Part shown: positions 26,766 to 35,427 of the stretch, in pieces | Layout of the letters: every line of letters starts with the position of its first letter | How positions within the stretch are numbered: position 1 is the stretch's first letter | Assembly: GCF_009617585.1 (NCBI RefSeq) | Contig: NZ_WIXI01000044.1 | Span: 124,001-188,000, forward strand | Origin: Endobacterium cereale | GTDB taxonomy: Bacteria; Pseudomonadota; Alphaproteobacteria; Rhizobiales; Rhizobiaceae | DNA length: 64,000 nucleotides | Direction of reading: 5' to 3' | Program-made: the position numbers and the translations under genes | The notes under the pieces: generated by a model | Database searches by the model: none | What the model was told of the DNA's origin: nothing | Seen by the model: the letters and a program-made list of their open reading frames with translations, nothing else

Positions 26766-29700
26766 GTGCTCGGACGGTTGATGCTCTTCCTCGGTGGGCT
26801 TGTGGTCGTGGCTTTGTTCACGGCCCTGTTCGCGCCGTTCTTCCTCGACTGGTCGAGCTTTCGCACCGAGTTCGAAAATCAGGCAAGCCGCATTCTCGGC
26901 AAGAAGGTGACCGTCCACGGCAATGTCGATGCCCGCATCCTGCCGTTCCCGTCGGTCACCATGCATGACGTGCGCATCGGCCGCGATACCGATGGCACGC
27001 CGCAGGTTCAGGCCGCCGAGTTTTCCATGGATATGGAACTTGCGCCCTTCATGTCCGGCGAGGCGCGCATTTTCGACATGCGCATCGTCCGCCCCAAGGC
27101 ACGTATCCGCGTTCTCCCGGATGGCACGCTGGACTGGACGCGCGGCAGCCGGGTCGATATCCCGGCCCGAAATGTCGTGCTGGAAGACGTGCATGTCACC
27201 GATGCCGAGATCGAGTTCATCGACGAACAGACCGGTCGCACCCGCCGCCTGACGGCATTTAATGCCGATATGGCGGCCGCATCGCTTGCCGGCCCATGGC
27301 GGGCGGATGGCACGGCCAATCTCGACGGTTACGACGCCCGTTTCAATTTTTCGAGTGGAGAGCCGGATACGGCAGGCGGCACTGTACCGCTGCGTTTGCG
27401 CCTTTGGCCCGATCTTCAGGCGATCGAATTGCAGCTGGATGGCGCGCTTGCCATCAAGGAAGGTCGTGCCGGTTACGAAGGCGGCTTCAATCTCGTCACG
27501 CTGGCGGAAGAGACCGACGAAGAACCCGTCACTCCGCCGCCACCCGGTCCGCGCGTGCGTGGCCGTTTCGAACTTACCAATGACCGCATTCGCATTCCGG
27601 AATACCGGCTGGAACTCGGCGCCGCCGATAACCCCTACGTGACCACAGGCGAAGCGACGCTCGACACCGGCGAAAACCCTGAATTCCTGCTTACAGGTGA
27701 TGGCCAGCAGATCGATGTCAATCGCCTCACGCAGGATGAGACGGGCGGCAAGACCTCGCGCAATCCCGCTGTCTCGGCGCAGCGACGCCTGAATGCGCTG
27801 ATCCGCATGGCGGCCGCCATTCCGATCCCGCAGGTTCCCGGCAAGGTTTCGCTCAGCCTGCCGGCCATCGTGCTCAACGACACGACCATGCGTGACATTC
27901 ATCTCGATCTGCGTCCCGCCGGAAAAGGCTGGGCGGTCGATAATGTTGTTGTGACGCTTCCCGGCCGCACCCGCGTCGAAGCCAAGGGTAATCTGCAGCT
28001 TGCTGGCAATGCAGCCTTTTCCGGTGATGTGCTGCTGGCCTCCAACCAGCCTTCGGGTTTCGCGGACTGGCTGTCCGGCAAGGTCGATCCGGCCATTCGT
28101 CGCCTCAGTTCAGCGGGCTTTTCCGCAAAGGTCGATCTGACCACCGAACGCCAGCGTTTTGAGGGGCTTGAGCTTGCAATCGGCAATGCGACTCTCACCG
28201 GCAACATCGAACGCCAGTCCTTGCCCGAGCAGACGCCGAGCCTGACCGTCGATCTTGCCGGCAACGAGATCGACATCGACGCCATGCGCGCTCTCGGTTC
28301 GCTTCTGAGCGGTGACGATGCTGGGCGCGATGTGCTCGACCACAAGCTTTCCGGCACGTTGCGCGCCGATCGTTTCAACGCCTTTGGCGTTGCTGCCGAT
28401 AAAGTCGATACGAGTTTTGCCTTTGCCGATGGCGCGCTCTCATTGGAAAGGCTCACCGTCGGCGATATCGCCGGCGCGGAAATCACCGCGAATGGCAGGT
28501 TCGAAGGATCGCTTCTTGCCTATGCGGGCACCGGCACGGTCGCGCTGAAATCGTCAGATCCAACCGCCTTTCTCGCCATGTTGCGGGATCGTCTGCCGCG
28601 CAATCCGGCCTTGGCAAAACTGGCTGATATCGCCGGCTGGTATGCCGAAACCGATCTGAAAGTCGATGTGACGGTCGGCGGCAACGTGAATGGTCTCGCT
28701 GCCAGCCTCTCGGGCGTCAGCAATGGCAGCCGCGTCAATGGCGATATCCGCCTGCCGGAACTCTTCGACCTCACCGATAACAACAGTTTTGTCGCGAAGG
28801 CTTCGCTTGAAAATCCCAATGCCTCGACCCTCTTCGGCCAAGCCGGTCTCGATCCGCTGCCCTTCGATGTCGACGGTGATGGTCGCCTGACGGTAGCCGT
28901 CAGCGGTGGCGAGGATAAGCCTGCCACGGTCGATCTCGCATATGCCGCCGGCGAGACGACGTTTTCCGCAAAGGGGGAGATCAATCTGATCGATCCCGGT
29001 TTCGGTAACGGCAAGCTTGCACTTGCAGCGACAAGCCCGGATATCGAGCCTTATCTGCTGATGACCGGCATAGGCCTGCCGCAATTCGGCGCCGGCCTGC
29101 CGGCAAAACTGTCCACCGATCTTACGCTGACGCCCGAGGCTATCACTGTGGCCGCTCTGGATGGTACGCTGTCCGGCAACGCATTGAGTGGTGAAATCCG
29201 TCTCGACCGCAGTACGCCCGCTTTGGCTGCAAGCGGCAGGCTTGCCATCGATACGCTCGATCTCGCATGGCTGGGGGAGGCGATCTACGGTCCGCTAACC
29301 AATGCCGAAACCGGCCGGCTCACATCGAAGGATTTTTCCCTTCCGGTCTTCGGTGGCGCTGATGTGACGCTCGATGTCTCGGCCAAAACCCTGCGTACGG
29401 ATTTCGCCGCTGCAGTGACCGGTTTCACCGGCCGCATCACCCATCGTGGTGGTAATCTGACGATCGAAAATCTCGCCGGCATATGGAACGGCGGCAAGAT
29501 TGGTGGTCGCGTGATGATGTCGAACGGGCAGGGCGTCGGGATCTTTCAAACCCGCCTGACGCTTGAAGGCGGCAATCTCGCGCCGCTGCTCTGGCAGGCG
29601 GAAAGTGGCGCACCGGTTGCGACCGGCGGTGTCGGTTTTGATCTGGTGGCCGAGGCCACGGCAAAAAGTGTCGCCGATCTTTTGGGGTCTGCCAGCGGTT

Positions 29701-30473
29701 CGGGGCAGGTTCGCCTGTCGAATATCACCGTCAACGGCCTTAATCCCGGCCTGCTGACGCCTCTGCTCACACAGGCCGATGGTATCAAGGGCGAGGTGAC
29801 GGCGGCGAAGGTTCAGCCGCTGGTCGCTGCTCTGGTTCATGCGGGCCAAACCCGCATCGGCGACGTCGCCATTCCCTTCACCATGACCAATGGCGAAGCC
29901 CGCGCGCAGAATATCGCCGCCGCCGATGGCGCGGCCAAACTCAACGGTGCTCTGCGCCTGAATTTTTCGGAAAACACGCTGGCCGGCGAAATCGCCGTCG
30001 GTTTCGATGCCGGTGAAGAGGCATTGGCGGGCGGTGATGCAGCGTTGAAGCTGGTTTATTCCGGCGATCTCTCCGAGCCGACCGAAACCATCGACGTTTC
30101 CGACATGAGCAATTTTCTCTCCATGCGCGCCTTCGAAAAGGAACGCCGCCGCGTCGAAACCTTGCAGGCGAGCGTTTTGGAAAAACAACGCCTGCGCCGC
30201 GAGGCTGCACTCTATACCTTCCGCGAAAATGAACGCCGCATCGCCCGCGAAAAGGCCGTCGCGGATGAGAAGGCGCGGCTGGAGGAAGACGCGCGCATTG
30301 CCGCCGAACAGGAGCAGCGGCGTCAGCTCGAAGAAAAGGCAGCAGACGAGCGCCGACGCCGCGAAGAGGCCGAGCCTCGCCTGACACTACCGCCAGCCGA
30401 TGGTGGCAGCGGCACACCGGCGCTCGATTTCAACACTCAGGATTTTCGGAGCTTGCCGGGCGTGCAGCAGTGA
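26766..30473 (+). CDS. AsmA family protein (large, inner-membrane anchored)
   Basis: A 1235-aa protein with one N-terminal membrane helix (LMLFLGGLVVVALFTALFAPFFL) and a long beta-rich periplasmic part. It begins with the AsmA signature (FENQASRILGKKVTVHGNVDARILPFPSVTMHDV) and has the C-terminal AsmA region (ENLAGIWNGGKIGGRVMMSNG...). AsmA-like proteins are thought to bridge the periplasm and move phospholipids toward the outer membrane. The last about 120 residues are a highly charged Arg/Glu coiled coil (residues about 1120-1215), an unusual addition. It starts with GTG at 26766. A small exported protein gene follows closely. Confidence 0.85.
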   Translation: MLGRLMLFLGGLVVVALFTALFAPFFLDWSSFRTEFENQASRILGKKVTVHGNVDARILPFPSVTMHDVRIGRDTDGTPQVQAAEFSMDMELAPFMSGEARIFDMRIVRPKARIRVLPDGTLDWTRGSRVDIPARNVVLEDVHVTDAEIEFIDEQTGRTRRLTAFNADMAAASLAGPWRADGTANLDGYDARFNFSSGEPDTAGGTVPLRLRLWPDLQAIELQLDGALAIKEGRAGYEGGFNLVTLAEETDEEPVTPPPPGPRVRGRFELTNDRIRIPEYRLELGAADNPYVTTGEATLDTGENPEFLLTGDGQQIDVNRLTQDETGGKTSRNPAVSAQRRLNALIRMAAAIPIPQVPGKVSLSLPAIVLNDTTMRDIHLDLRPAGKGWAVDNVVVTLPGRTRVEAKGNLQLAGNAAFSGDVLLASNQPSGFADWLSGKVDPAIRRLSSAGFSAKVDLTTERQRFEGLELAIGNATLTGNIERQSLPEQTPSLTVDLAGNEIDIDAMRALGSLLSGDDAGRDVLDHKLSGTLRADRFNAFGVAADKVDTSFAFADGALSLERLTVGDIAGAEITANGRFEGSLLAYAGTGTVALKSSDPTAFLAMLRDRLPRNPALAKLADIAGWYAETDLKVDVTVGGNVNGLAASLSGVSNGSRVNGDIRLPELFDLTDNNSFVAKASLENPNASTLFGQAGLDPLPFDVDGDGRLTVAVSGGEDKPATVDLAYAAGETTFSAKGEINLIDPGFGNGKLALAATSPDIEPYLLMTGIGLPQFGAGLPAKLSTDLTLTPEAITVAALDGTLSGNALSGEIRLDRSTPALAASGRLAIDTLDLAWLGEAIYGPLTNAETGRLTSKDFSLPVFGGADVTLDVSAKTLRTDFAAAVTGFTGRITHRGGNLTIENLAGIWNGGKIGGRVMMSNGQGVGIFQTRLTLEGGNLAPLLWQAESGAPVATGGVGFDLVAEATAKSVADLLGSASGSGQVRLSNITVNGLNPGLLTPLLTQADGIKGEVTAAKVQPLVAALVHAGQTRIGDVAIPFTMTNGEARAQNIAAADGAAKLNGALRLNFSENTLAGEIAVGFDAGEEALAGGDAALKLVYSGDLSEPTETIDVSDMSNFLSMRAFEKERRRVETLQASVLEKQRLRREAALYTFRENERRIAREKAVADEKARLEEDARIAAEQEQRRQLEEKAADERRRREEAEPRLTLPPADGGSGTPALDFNTQDFRSLPGVQQ

Positions 30474-30490
30474 GAGCGGGGTACAGTGCG

Positions 30491-31066
30491 ATGAAATGGG
30501 TCCTGCCGATTATTGCTGCCGTCTTTGGGGCTCCGGCGGGCGGAGCGAAGGCTTCCAGCGAACTGGATCGGTTCTTGGTCTGCTATGACAACGGCATTTC
30601 CGGAAAAACTGAGCGCAAAATCGTGGCTGGCGAGATCGCGTCGACTTTGCGAAAAATGAGCCACCGCATTTCAGCAATATCGGAGGAGGAAAGGGGGTGG
30701 CTGAAATCCGAGATTGACGACACGCTGGCTGCCAGCGGTAGCACACCGACCACACGTGCGGTCGAGGCGGAGAAATCTGCGGCCTACGCCAAGCAGCAGG
30801 AACGAAACCTGACGGAACGGATCGCCAAAACCGCCGAGGACATCGAGAGCAAGGACATGGATCCTGTCAAGGAGATGGAGAGCTGGATCGCAATTCAGGA
30901 CGGCATTTTCGGAAGTGGTTATATTGACTATATCGCGACCTTGGTTCGTGCCGGGCATCTTGCATCCAAGGATGTTCCGATAATCGTCTCCGAGGAACGA
31001 AGAGATGATAACTTCAAGGCTTTCACCGCCTGCCTCATCAATTCGATCGTCGATGACCTGCCGTAG
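30491..31066 (+). CDS. Small exported protein, unknown function
   Basis: A 191-aa protein with a signal peptide (MKWVLPIIAAVFGAPAGGAKA). The mature helical region is rich in Glu, Lys and Ala, including a probable coiled coil (AEKSAAYAKQQERNLTERIAKTAEDI). Two cysteines lie in the mature part (LVCYDN and TACLIN). I recognise no family. A GTG at 30470 overlaps the AsmA stop, so translation could be coupled, but ATG 30491 places the signal peptide at the N-terminus. It probably shares the AsmA transcript. Confidence 0.62.
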   Translation: MKWVLPIIAAVFGAPAGGAKASSELDRFLVCYDNGISGKTERKIVAGEIASTLRKMSHRISAISEEERGWLKSEIDDTLAASGSTPTTRAVEAEKSAAYAKQQERNLTERIAKTAEDIESKDMDPVKEMESWIAIQDGIFGSGYIDYIATLVRAGHLASKDVPIIVSEERRDDNFKAFTACLINSIVDDLP

Positions 31067-31095
31067 GTGATGCCCGTCTCGTTAAAAGTGTGCTG

Positions 31096-31308
31096 TCAGC
31101 CTTCGCCCTTGAGATGCCGCAGCACATGCACACGCAGTGCCGAAGACAGATTGCTCTCGGCGTCGCGGCCATCATCGATTTCGGCAATCAAGCCGGCCAC
31201 GCTTTTCTGGCGCGCGACCGCGATCGTCTTGAGCTCGCTCCAGAACTCGTCCTCGAGCGTGAAACTGGTGCGATGCCCATGCAGGGTCGCGGAATGTTTG
31301 CGGATCAT
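31096..31308 (-). CDS. Ribbon-helix-helix (RHH_4-like) protein
   Basis: A 70-aa protein beginning MIRKHSATLHGHRTSFTLE, with the strand-helix pattern of the RHH_4 family (RTSFTLEDEFWSELKTIAVARQKSVAGLIAEID). These are small DNA-binding or antitoxin-like proteins; no toxin partner is adjacent. It is the last of three leftward genes (sspB, DUF4169, this), an arrangement I regard as common in rhizobia. An in-frame ATG 6 codons upstream is possible. Confidence 0.75.
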   Translation of the reverse strand: MIRKHSATLHGHRTSFTLEDEFWSELKTIAVARQKSVAGLIAEIDDGRDAESNLSSALRVHVLRHLKGEG

Positions 31309-31383
31309 GGTACCGTACTCGCACACGAGACTGATCGTATCGGCATTTCAGGCGGAGAGGTAACGTAACGTCATAACGCCAGG

Positions 31384-31575
31384 TCAGGCGTCGTCTTCAG
31401 GCTTGTCCAGCTTCTTCTGGTCGAGCGCGCGCTCGGCCTTGTCATTCAGCGCCTTTGTCAGCGTCTTTTCTGTTTTCGTCCGTCCGAAAGTCAGGCGGTT
31501 CTGTTCCGCCTGGCTTTGTTTTTCGGCTCTGGCCTTGGTCTTGCGGAACTGACGCAGGTTGACGATGTCGGCCAT
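31384..31575 (-). CDS. DUF4169 family small protein
   Basis: A 63-aa, very basic and helical protein starting MADIVNLRQFRKTKARAEK with NRLTFGRTKTEK in the middle, the DUF4169 pattern found in alphaproteobacteria. Function unknown. It lies 35 bases downstream of sspB on the same strand with the RBS GGAG before its ATG, so it is probably cotranscribed with the adaptor gene. Confidence 0.8.
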   Translation of the reverse strand: MADIVNLRQFRKTKARAEKQSQAEQNRLTFGRTKTEKTLTKALNDKAERALDQKKLDKPEDDA

Positions 31576-31610
31576 GGCATATTCTCCGGATCGGCGTAGC
31601 GCCGATCTGA

Positions 31611-32129
31611 TCAGTGCTTTTTGCGGAACGAATCCAGCGAGACGACCGAGCCTTCCTTTTTTGGTTCGTCGGATTTTTCTTCCGCTTCACCTTCCACTGC
31701 CGGCTTGGATGCGGCGTCGATCGGATATGCGGTGATTTCCGCGCCGGCGTCGTTATCGTCCTCGTCAGCCATCGGAACCTCGAATTCAAGCTCGAAGTTC
31801 ACCGACGGATCATAGAAACCGCGGATGGCGTTGAACGGAATGACGAGGCGTTCCGGCGTGTCGGAAAAGGAAAGACCGATCTCGAACTGCGTATCGTTGA
31901 CCTTCAGATCCCAGAACTGGTGCTGAACGACGATGGTCATCTGCTCGGCATATTTCTGCTTGAGGTGCTGCGAAATGCGCACGCCCGGCGCACCGGTCAG
32001 GAAGGTGATGAAGAAGTGATGTTCACCGGGAAGCCGGCCAGTCGTGGCGACTTCGGACAGAACCTTGCGGATGACGCCGCGCAGAGCGTCCTGCGCCAGA
32101 ATATCGTAGCGGATATGATCCTGCCCCAT
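31611..32129 (-). CDS. sspB: SspB, ClpXP adaptor for ssrA-tagged proteins
   Basis: A 172-aa alphaproteobacterial SspB. It binds the tmRNA-encoded tag and delivers tagged proteins to ClpXP. The N-terminal substrate-binding fold (residues about 1-120) contains HHFFITFLTGAPGVRIS, MTIVVQHQFWDLKV and RLVIPFNAIRGFYDPSV, matching the family. A flexible acidic linker leads to the conserved C-terminal SVVSLDSFRKKH, the expected ClpX-binding tail. The ATG at 32129 (MGQDHIRYD) is preferred; 32144 is possible. It lies about 120 bases downstream of ssrA, which produces the tag it reads. Confidence 0.92.
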   Translation of the reverse strand: MGQDHIRYDILAQDALRGVIRKVLSEVATTGRLPGEHHFFITFLTGAPGVRISQHLKQKYAEQMTIVVQHQFWDLKVNDTQFEIGLSFSDTPERLVIPFNAIRGFYDPSVNFELEFEVPMADEDDNDAGAEITAYPIDAASKPAVEGEAEEKSDEPKKEGSVVSLDSFRKKH

Positions 32130-32251
32130 CGGCCTGTCTTCCATTCGTTGTCGTCTTTTCTTATCGGTTCGGTTGCGTTCGCCCGTTATAGGGCAGGGCA
32201 AGGTTGGGGAAAAGCCCCCGCTCACTCTCGATTCCGAGCATTCTACAAAAT

Positions 32252-32622
32252 TTCAGGGGTCAGGAGAAGCAGGTCTTCAACGGGAAGGTAAGGTGGAGGT
32301 TTCTGTTGCCAGGTACCTCCGAACCCCGCCTTACGGGGCTAACCGTAAGGACTTAAAGCGGAATTCCCGCACCGCCATTAGGCAGCGAGAGCGTATTCCT
32401 TAGCGTTGTTGTCGTTTGCAACTACACTTGTGACCCGATAACGGCGGTATCATGCCGAGCAAAAGTACGATCTTTACGCCCTTGTCGATCCTATTTCGCC
32501 CCCATCAAAAGCCGGTCATTTCGACCGACCGGTTTTTGGTGGAGGCGCCGGGTACCGCCCCCGGGTCCAATAGGTTTATTACACCGACCATTTATCGCCA
32601 TATCCGGACCGAAGCCCGGCAC
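32252..32622 (-). ncRNA. ssrA: tmRNA (ssrA), circularly permuted two-piece form
   Basis: Transfer-messenger RNA that rescues stalled ribosomes. Read on the minus strand, the acceptor piece comes first (about 32622-32537). It ends with T-arm CCGGG-GGCGGTA-CCCGG, CGCCTCC and ACCA. A short excised loop (32536-32504) follows, then the coding piece starting GGGGGCG at 32503. GGGGGCG pairs with CGCCTCC over 7 bp with a G3-U70 wobble, the alanine identity signal. The tag frame at 32419-32378 encodes ANDNNAKEYALAA and stop. Permutation is the known alphaproteobacterial design. The outer ends are estimated, the tag and stem are exact. Confidence 0.95.
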
Positions 32623-32626
32623 GGGT

Positions 32627-32655
32627 GATATAGGGGTTCGCGAGCCCGTTGAAAA
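32627..32655 (-). promoter_or_regulatory. Promoter of ssrA
   Basis: On the minus strand TTTTCA (32655-32650), a 17-base spacer and TATATC (32632-32627) place transcription start near 32620, exactly where the acceptor piece of the tmRNA should begin. Confidence 0.6.
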
Positions 32656-32787
32656 GAGGTCTTGTCATCTTGCTGTGATGATCGTGGAAAAGCCGGAAAA
32701 AGCGTCGGCGTTCGACGTTGCCATCATTGGTGCGGGGCAGGCGTGCTATTATGTACGTGAAAAATTCAGGAATCGGCGGTCCACTCC

Positions 32788-33582
32788 ATGAAACAATATC
32801 TCGACCTTCTCCGGCATGTTATGGAAACCGGCAGCGACCGTGGTGATCGCACCGGCACCGGCACGCGCTCGGTTTTCGGTTATCAGATGCGTTTCGATCT
32901 GGCGGACGGGTTTCCAGTCCTGACCACTAAGAAACTGCATCTGAAATCGATCATCCACGAACTCCTGTGGTTCCTGCAGGGCGATACCAATATCGCTTAT
33001 CTCAAGGAAAACGGCGTGCGCATCTGGGACGAGTGGGCCGATGAGAACGGCAATCTCGGTCCGGTCTATGGTTATCAGTGGCGTTCATGGCCAAAGCCGG
33101 ATGGCGGACATGTCGACCAGATCAAAAACCTGATCGAAGGGCTGAAGACCAATCCGAATTCGCGCCGTCATATTGTTTCGGCGTGGAACCCGGCGCTGGT
33201 GGACGAGATGGCGCTGCCGCCCTGCCACTGCCTGTTCCAATTCTATGTGTCGGACGGAAAACTGTCCTGCCAGCTTTATCAGCGTTCCGGCGATATCTTT
33301 TTGGGGATTCCGTTCAACATTGCTTCCTACGCGTTGCTGACACTGATGGTGGCGCAGGTCGTTGGTCTGGAGCCCGGCGAGTTTGTCCACACGCTGGGTG
33401 ATGCGCATATCTATTCGAACCATTTCGAGCAGGCCGAGTTGCAGATGACCCGCACGCCCAAGGCGCTGCCGACCATGCGCATCAATCCGGAGGTGAAGGA
33501 TATCTTTGGCTTCACGTTCGAGGATTTCACGCTCGAGAATTACGAGGCGGATGCCCACATCAAGGCGCAGGTGGCGGTGTGA
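32788..33582 (+). CDS. thyA: Thymidylate synthase
   Basis: Makes dTMP from dUMP using methylenetetrahydrofolate as one-carbon donor and reductant. At 264 aa it has the same length as the E. coli enzyme. The catalytic cysteine C146 is in [12 protein letters not shown]. Other landmarks are [36 protein letters not shown], the folate/dUMP motif [20 protein letters not shown] and [10 protein letters not shown]. The stop overlaps the folA GTG, coupling the two enzymes of the thymidylate cycle. Confidence 0.97.
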   Translation: MKQYLDLLRHVMETGSDRGDRTGTGTRSVFGYQMRFDLADGFPVLTTKKLHLKSIIHELLWFLQGDTNIAYLKENGVRIWDEWADENGNLGPVYGYQWRSWPKPDGGHVDQIKNLIEGLKTNPNSRRHIVSAWNPALVDEMALPPCHCLFQFYVSDGKLSCQLYQRSGDIFLGIPFNIASYALLTLMVAQVVGLEPGEFVHTLGDAHIYSNHFEQAELQMTRTPKALPTMRINPEVKDIFGFTFEDFTLENYEADAHIKAQVAV

Positions 33583-34097
33583 AGAAAATTCCGGTCGCCA
33601 TTTACGTTGCTGTCGCTGATAACGGCGTTATCGGCCGCGATGGTGACATGCCGTGGAAACTGTCGACCGATCTCAAGCGCTTCAAGGCCATGACCATGGG
33701 CAAGCCGATGGTCATGGGCCGCAAGACGCTCGATACCTTTGGTGGACGGACCTTGCCCGGCAGGCCGCACGTTGTTGTTACCCGCAATGCGCATCTTGAT
33801 GTCGGCGGCGTGGAAACCGTCTCTTCATTGCAGGCCGGAATCGAGCGTGCCCACGCGCTCGCCGAGGAAAGTGGCGCCGAAGAGATTGCTGTCATCGGTG
33901 GTGGCGAAATCTACCGGCAGGCGATCGAGATTGCCGATATTCTCTATGTCACACATGTCGAGGCTGAAATCGCTGACGGCGACACCTTTTTTCCGGCCAT
34001 CGATTCCGCCGTATTTGAGAACGGCGAAGAGCTTGTTGTGCCCGTCGGCGAAAAGGATACCTATCCCACCCGTTTCGTGACCTATCGTCGCAGATAG
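33579..34097 (+). CDS. folA: Dihydrofolate reductase
   Basis: Regenerates tetrahydrofolate from the dihydrofolate released by ThyA; 172 aa. Motifs are [26 protein letters not shown] (substrate Asp in the DMPW-LSTD segment), [17 protein letters not shown] and the NADPH-binding [10 protein letters not shown]. It starts with GTG at 33579, overlapping the thyA stop by 3 bases. A short hairpin CCTATC-GTCGCA-GATAGG lies at its 3' end. Confidence 0.95.
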   Translation: MKKIPVAIYVAVADNGVIGRDGDMPWKLSTDLKRFKAMTMGKPMVMGRKTLDTFGGRTLPGRPHVVVTRNAHLDVGGVETVSSLQAGIERAHALAEESGAEEIAVIGGGEIYRQAIEIADILYVTHVEAEIADGDTFFPAIDSAVFENGEELVVPVGEKDTYPTRFVTYRRR

Positions 34098-34183
34098 GTT
34101 GTGGTTTGTAAGGTTTCGTTTTCGAAATCGTCTCAAAGCCTTGCGAAACCTGCCCTGAACACCGGGAAGTTATTGAGCGCGCG

Positions 34184-34212
34184 TTGAAACCACGTGTTGT
34201 GAACCCTATAAC
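34184..34212 (+). promoter_or_regulatory. Promoter of hflK-hflC
   Basis: TTGAAA (34184-34189), a 17-base spacer and TATAAC (34207-34212). The sequence also resembles an alphaproteobacterial heat-shock (RpoH) promoter, with TTGAAA and CCCTATA elements, which would suit a protease-regulator operon; the choice of sigma factor is inference. Confidence 0.55.
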
Positions 34213-34284
34213 GGGTTGGATCGGGAAATGTGCGGGGGAATTCGCGCGCCACCGGCATGGGAGTATTCCAACAAAGAGGTTTTG

Positions 34285-35427
34285 ATGCCCTGGAGCAATC
34301 AGAATGGCGGCGGCCCCTGGGGGGGCGGCGGCGGAAATAACAACGGAAATAACCAAGGCGGGCCTTGGGGGCAGGGACCGAACAAACCGCGCGGTGGTGG
34401 CGGTGGTGGAAACGGCGGCGGCAATGGCGGCCCTCCCGATCTCGAAGACCTGATCCGGCGCAGCCAGGACCGTCTGCGTAGCGTCATGCCCGGCGGTTTC
34501 AATGGTGGCGTATTTGCCATCCTGGCGCTGGTGATCGTCGCTTTCGTGGTGTTCCAGTCCTTCTATACGGTGCAGCCGAACGAACGTGCTGTCGAATTGC
34601 GCTTTGGTGTGCCGAAGCAGGAAGTGTCCGGACAGGGTCTGCATTTCCATTTCTGGCCGATCGAGACGGTTGAAATCGTGCAGATCACCGAACAGCAGCA
34701 GACGATTGGTGCGCGTTCGACGACCAATTCGAATGCGGGCTGGATGCTGACCGGCGATACCAACATCGTCAACGTACAGTTCTCGGTTCTCTATACGATC
34801 ACCGACCCGGTGGCCTATCTCTTCAAGCTGGAGACGCCATCCGAAACGCTTTCGCAGGTTGCCGACAGCGCCATGCGTGAAGTCGTTGGTCGCCGTCCGG
34901 CGCAGGATATTTTCCGTGATGACCGTGCCGGTATCTCCGTGCAGGTCCTCAACATCATCCAGGATACGCTGAACCGCTACGGTGCGGGCATTACGATCAA
35001 TGCCGTTCCGATCGAGGATGCGTCCCCACCGCGTGAAGTGGCCGATGCCTTCGAAGAAGTGCAGCGTGCCGAGCAGGATGAGGACCGTCTGGTCGAGGAA
35101 GCTAACCGTTACGCCAACCAGAAGCTTGGTGGCGCACGTGGTCAGGCCGCGCAGGTTCGCGAAGAAGCTGCCGCTTATCGCGATCGCGTCGTCAACGAGG
35201 CGACCGGTGAAGCACAGCGCTTCATCTCGATCTACGATCAGTATAAAAACGCGCCGGAAGTCACCCGTCAGCGTATCTTCCTGGAAACCATGGAGGGCGT
35301 GCTGAAGAATTCCAACAAGGTGATCATCGAAGACGGCAAGGGCGTTGTTCCCTACCTGCCGATCAACGAGCTTATGAAGCAGCCCGCCGGTGCGGCAGCT
35401 GCGACACAGCAGCAGGGGGCAAACTGA
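34285..35427 (+). CDS. hflK: HflK, FtsH protease regulator (SPFH/band 7)
   Basis: With HflC it forms a large inner-membrane cage that encloses and regulates the FtsH protease. The 380-aa protein has a Gly/Asn/Pro-rich N-terminus (residues about 5-50) and one membrane helix (FAILALVIVAFVVFQSFYTV). The band-7 domain (QPNERAVELRFGV... onward) ends in a coiled-coil-prone region (EEANRYANQKLGGARGQAAQ). The start ATG 34285 (MPWSNQNGGGPW) is the typical HflK start, preceded by AAAGAGG. Its stop overlaps the hflC start by one base. Confidence 0.94.
   Translation: MPWSNQNGGGPWGGGGGNNNGNNQGGPWGQGPNKPRGGGGGGNGGGNGGPPDLEDLIRRSQDRLRSVMPGGFNGGVFAILALVIVAFVVFQSFYTVQPNERAVELRFGVPKQEVSGQGLHFHFWPIETVEIVQITEQQQTIGARSTTNSNAGWMLTGDTNIVNVQFSVLYTITDPVAYLFKLETPSETLSQVADSAMREVVGRRPAQDIFRDDRAGISVQVLNIIQDTLNRYGAGITINAVPIEDASPPREVADAFEEVQRAEQDEDRLVEEANRYANQKLGGARGQAAQVREEAAAYRDRVVNEATGEAQRFISIYDQYKNAPEVTRQRIFLETMEGVLKNSNKVIIEDGKGVVPYLPINELMKQPAGAAAATQQQGAN

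Noticed and set aside
34285..34440. Gly/Asn-rich repeat at the hflK start as a sequence or assembly artefact
   Set aside because: A low-complexity Gly/Pro/Asn N-terminus is normal for HflK proteins.
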